A DNA stretch of 16,512 nt from Actinomycetes bacterium. GTDB lineage: Bacteria > Actinomycetota > Acidimicrobiia > Acidimicrobiales > RAAP-2. The stretch covers positions 1 to 16,512 of the forward strand of contig JAJZSX010000016.1 of the NCBI GenBank assembly GCA_021849435.1, in the 5' to 3' direction. How positions within the stretch are numbered: position 1 is the stretch's first letter; each line of letters opens with the position of its first letter. Both the position numbers and the translations under genes were made by a program. Positions 15,274 to 16,512 of this stretch are shown here, in pieces. A model generated the notes under the pieces. That model did not search any database. It worked only from the letters and a program-made list of their open reading frames with translations, and was not told where the DNA came from.

Positions 15274-15296
15274 GACCTCGGCTGTGAGAATTGTCT

Positions 15297-16512
15297 ATGA
15301 CCTTCCTGTGCGAAGACGATCGGCTGTTCCAGGTGGAGGCTTGCGAGTCTCGGGCTCGCGAAGTGTCCCAGCCAGCCGGCCGCGACAAGACCTTTCGCCC
15401 CTACGACCAACACCAGAACTTCCTCTTGCCGCCCTCGCTCGACGACTGGCTGCCCACCGAGCACACCGCCCGGTTCCTCTCCGAGACGGTGGACTGCGCC
15501 CTCGATCTCTCGCTGATCTACGACTCCTACACCAACGCGACCGGTGCGCCGCCCTTTGACCCGGCGATGATGGCCAAGCTCCTGCTCTACGGCTACTCAA
15601 TCGGGGTGACCAGCTCGCGCGAGATCGAACGACGCTGTGCGACTGACGTCGCCTTTCGCTGGTTGGCGGCGAACGCGGCGCCCGACTACCGCTCGATCTC
15701 GCGCTTTCGTCGCCGCCACCTCGGCGCGCTCGAGGACCTCTTCACCCAGGTGCTCGTGCTCTGTGAGCGAGCCGGTCTGGTCGGACTCGGACGCGTCGCC
15801 CTGGACGGCACCAAGGTTCGCGCGGCGGCGAGTAGACACAAGGCCATGAGCTATGACCGCATGGGCAAGCGCGTTGAGGAGTTGCGCGGTGAGGTCCGAG
15901 CGCTGCTCGAAGAGGCCGAGGCGACCGACGCGAAAGAGGACGAGGAGTTCGGGGAGCGCCGCGGTGACGAGCTGCCCCCGGAACTCGCAACCAAGCAGGC
16001 ACGCCTGGCCGCGATTTTGGCGGCCAAAGAGGCCCTCGAGGCCGAGGCGAGAGCGAAGGCCGCGCGCGAGACCGAGAAGAAGGCCCTCGCCAAGGGCGCG
16101 AACTCCAAAGAGGCGAAACGAGCGGGCGAAGAGGCGACCAAGACCGCCAAGGTCAACCCGCGGTCCCAGCGCAGCTTCACCGACCCCGACGCGCGCATCA
16201 TGAAGACCGCCGACGGCTCGTTCCACTACTGCTTCAACGCCCAGACGATCGTCGACGAAGGGGCTCAGGTGATCCTTTCGACCACGCTCACCCAGGACGC
16301 CACCGACGTGCACCAGCTCACCGCGATGATCCAGGCCACCACCGAGCAACTGACCCGCGCCGGGGTCACCGAGTCCCCCCGAGTGTTTCTCGCCGACGCC
16401 GGCTACTGCTCGACCGAGAACATCGACGCCACCGCGAACGGCCCCTGCGACGTGCTCATCGCCACCGGGCGCCAACAACACGGCGAGCGAATCACCGACT
16501 CACCGAGGGGTC
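15297..16512 (+). CDS. IS1182-like transposase, 3' part beyond the window edge
   Basis: An open frame from ATG 15297 runs without a stop to the right edge, giving at least 405 residues. The N-terminal region (FRPYDQHQNFLLPPSLDDWL, then PPFDPAMMAKLLLYGYSIGV, SSREIERRCATDVAFRWLAAN and YRSISRFRRRHL, residues about 31-140) is the DUF772-type domain of IS1182/IS5-related transposases. The first catalytic Asp is at about 170 in VALDGTKVRA; an Ala/Glu/Lys-rich, probably helical insert follows (about 185-285), then TDPDARIM (about 294-302), FNAQTIVD, and the second Asp at about 367 in FLADAGY. The last acidic residue would lie outside. No frameshift is visible, so the element may be intact. Codons here are more strongly G/C-ending than in the catabolic genes, consistent with transfer. 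A 294-residue frame on the opposite strand (15597-16481) is its shadow. Confidence 0.9.
   Translation, partial: MTFLCEDDRLFQVEACESRAREVSQPAGRDKTFRPYDQHQNFLLPPSLDDWLPTEHTARFLSETVDCALDLSLIYDSYTNATGAPPFDPAMMAKLLLYGYSIGVTSSREIERRCATDVAFRWLAANAAPDYRSISRFRRRHLGALEDLFTQVLVLCERAGLVGLGRVALDGTKVRAAASRHKAMSYDRMGKRVEELRGEVRALLEEAEATDAKEDEEFGERRGDELPPELATKQARLAAILAAKEALEAEARAKAARETEKKALAKGANSKEAKRAGEEATKTAKVNPRSQRSFTDPDARIMKTADGSFHYCFNAQTIVDEGAQVILSTTLTQDATDVHQLTAMIQATTEQLTRAGVTESPRVFLADAGYCSTENIDATANGPCDVLIATGRQQHGERITDSPRG

Larger units (their letters stand above)
14668..15296. other. About 630 bp with no supportable gene, between the regulator and the transposase
   Basis: The start of this stretch holds the regulator's promoter and the 16-bp inverted repeat at 14709-14724. 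The rest has open frames in several directions, as expected for GC-rich DNA, but none with family motifs. The minus-strand frame joined to the regulator gene (to 15114) and a 149-residue minus-strand frame (15015-15464) give low-complexity or Arg/Ser-rich products. A plus-strand frame at 15058-15270 is listed separately. No tRNA or rRNA is seen. It may be degraded DNA around an insertion site. Confidence 0.5.
15251..16512 (+). mobile_element. IS1182-like insertion sequence, left part
   Basis: The transposase gene defines an insertion sequence that enters the window near 15250-15296 and continues past the right edge. The left boundary is only approximate: it is set at the GGGTCAG/CTGACCC inverted repeat because no right end is available for comparison and no target duplication can be seen. 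It adjoins the catabolic cluster on the far side of a 600-base stretch without clear genes. Confidence 0.6.

Noticed and set aside
15597..16481. 294-residue minus-strand open frame
   Set aside because: It lies opposite the IS1182-like transposase, whose motifs are clear; the product is Gly/Leu/Arg-rich with no domain.
1..16512. CRISPR arrays, tRNA/rRNA genes, riboswitches
   Set aside because: No regularly spaced repeats, no tRNA cloverleaf and no conserved rRNA or riboswitch core was recognised on either strand. In particular no glycine riboswitch-like leader is seen before the GcvPA-like gene, whose leader is too short.

Overview
The window looks like a chromosomal catabolic or accessory region of a moderately high-GC bacterium (about 60% GC by eye). 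It is most consistent with Actinomycetota, possibly Acidimicrobiia-like, but no marker gene is present and this placement is weak. The supporting signs are frequent GTG starts, G/C-ending codons, TANNNT-like -10 boxes and the family mix (APC permease, FluG-type genes, RpiR regulator, IS1182-like transposase).

Layout, left to right. (1) A threonine-aldolase-type PLP enzyme on the minus strand (197-1240) is divergent from a plus-strand pair: an APC amino-acid permease (1437-2900) and a class III aminotransferase (2913-4217). The shared 196-bp region holds several small palindromes. (2) A tight minus-strand operon runs 9129 to 4219: GcvPA-like, GcvPB-like, AcoX/ATP-NAD-kinase-like and an SDR dehydrogenase. 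All three junctions are 4-base stop/start overlaps. (3) A second SDR (9227-10003) is divergent from the GcvPA-like gene. (4) A second minus-strand operon runs 14667 to 10016: RpiR/SIS regulator, glutamine-synthetase-like ligase, FluG-type amidohydrolase and M20D amidohydrolase. (5) A 630-bp stretch follows with no gene I can support, containing inverted repeats. (6) The 5' part of an IS1182-like transposase (15297 onward) runs off the right edge. At the left edge an unidentified minus-strand reading frame also leaves the window.

The gene set reads as uptake and breakdown of an amino acid, amine or N-acyl amino acid. The permease imports; the M20D enzyme releases an amino acid from an amide. 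The GS-like ligase and FluG-type hydrolase could glutamylate an amine and process the product. The aminotransferase, two SDRs and the aldolase handle amino, hydroxyl and beta-hydroxy groups, and the RpiR protein senses a ligand, possibly a sugar phosphate-like one. At the centre is a diverged two-subunit glycine-decarboxylase P-protein homologue with no gcvH, gcvT or lipoyl genes beside it, locked to an AcoX-like kinase and an SDR. That four-gene unit is the best candidate here for an undescribed pathway. The substrate cannot be read from the sequence.

No convincing terminator is visible. The convergent junctions at 4217/4219 and 10003/10016 leave 1 and 12 bases, so those transcripts probably overlap.
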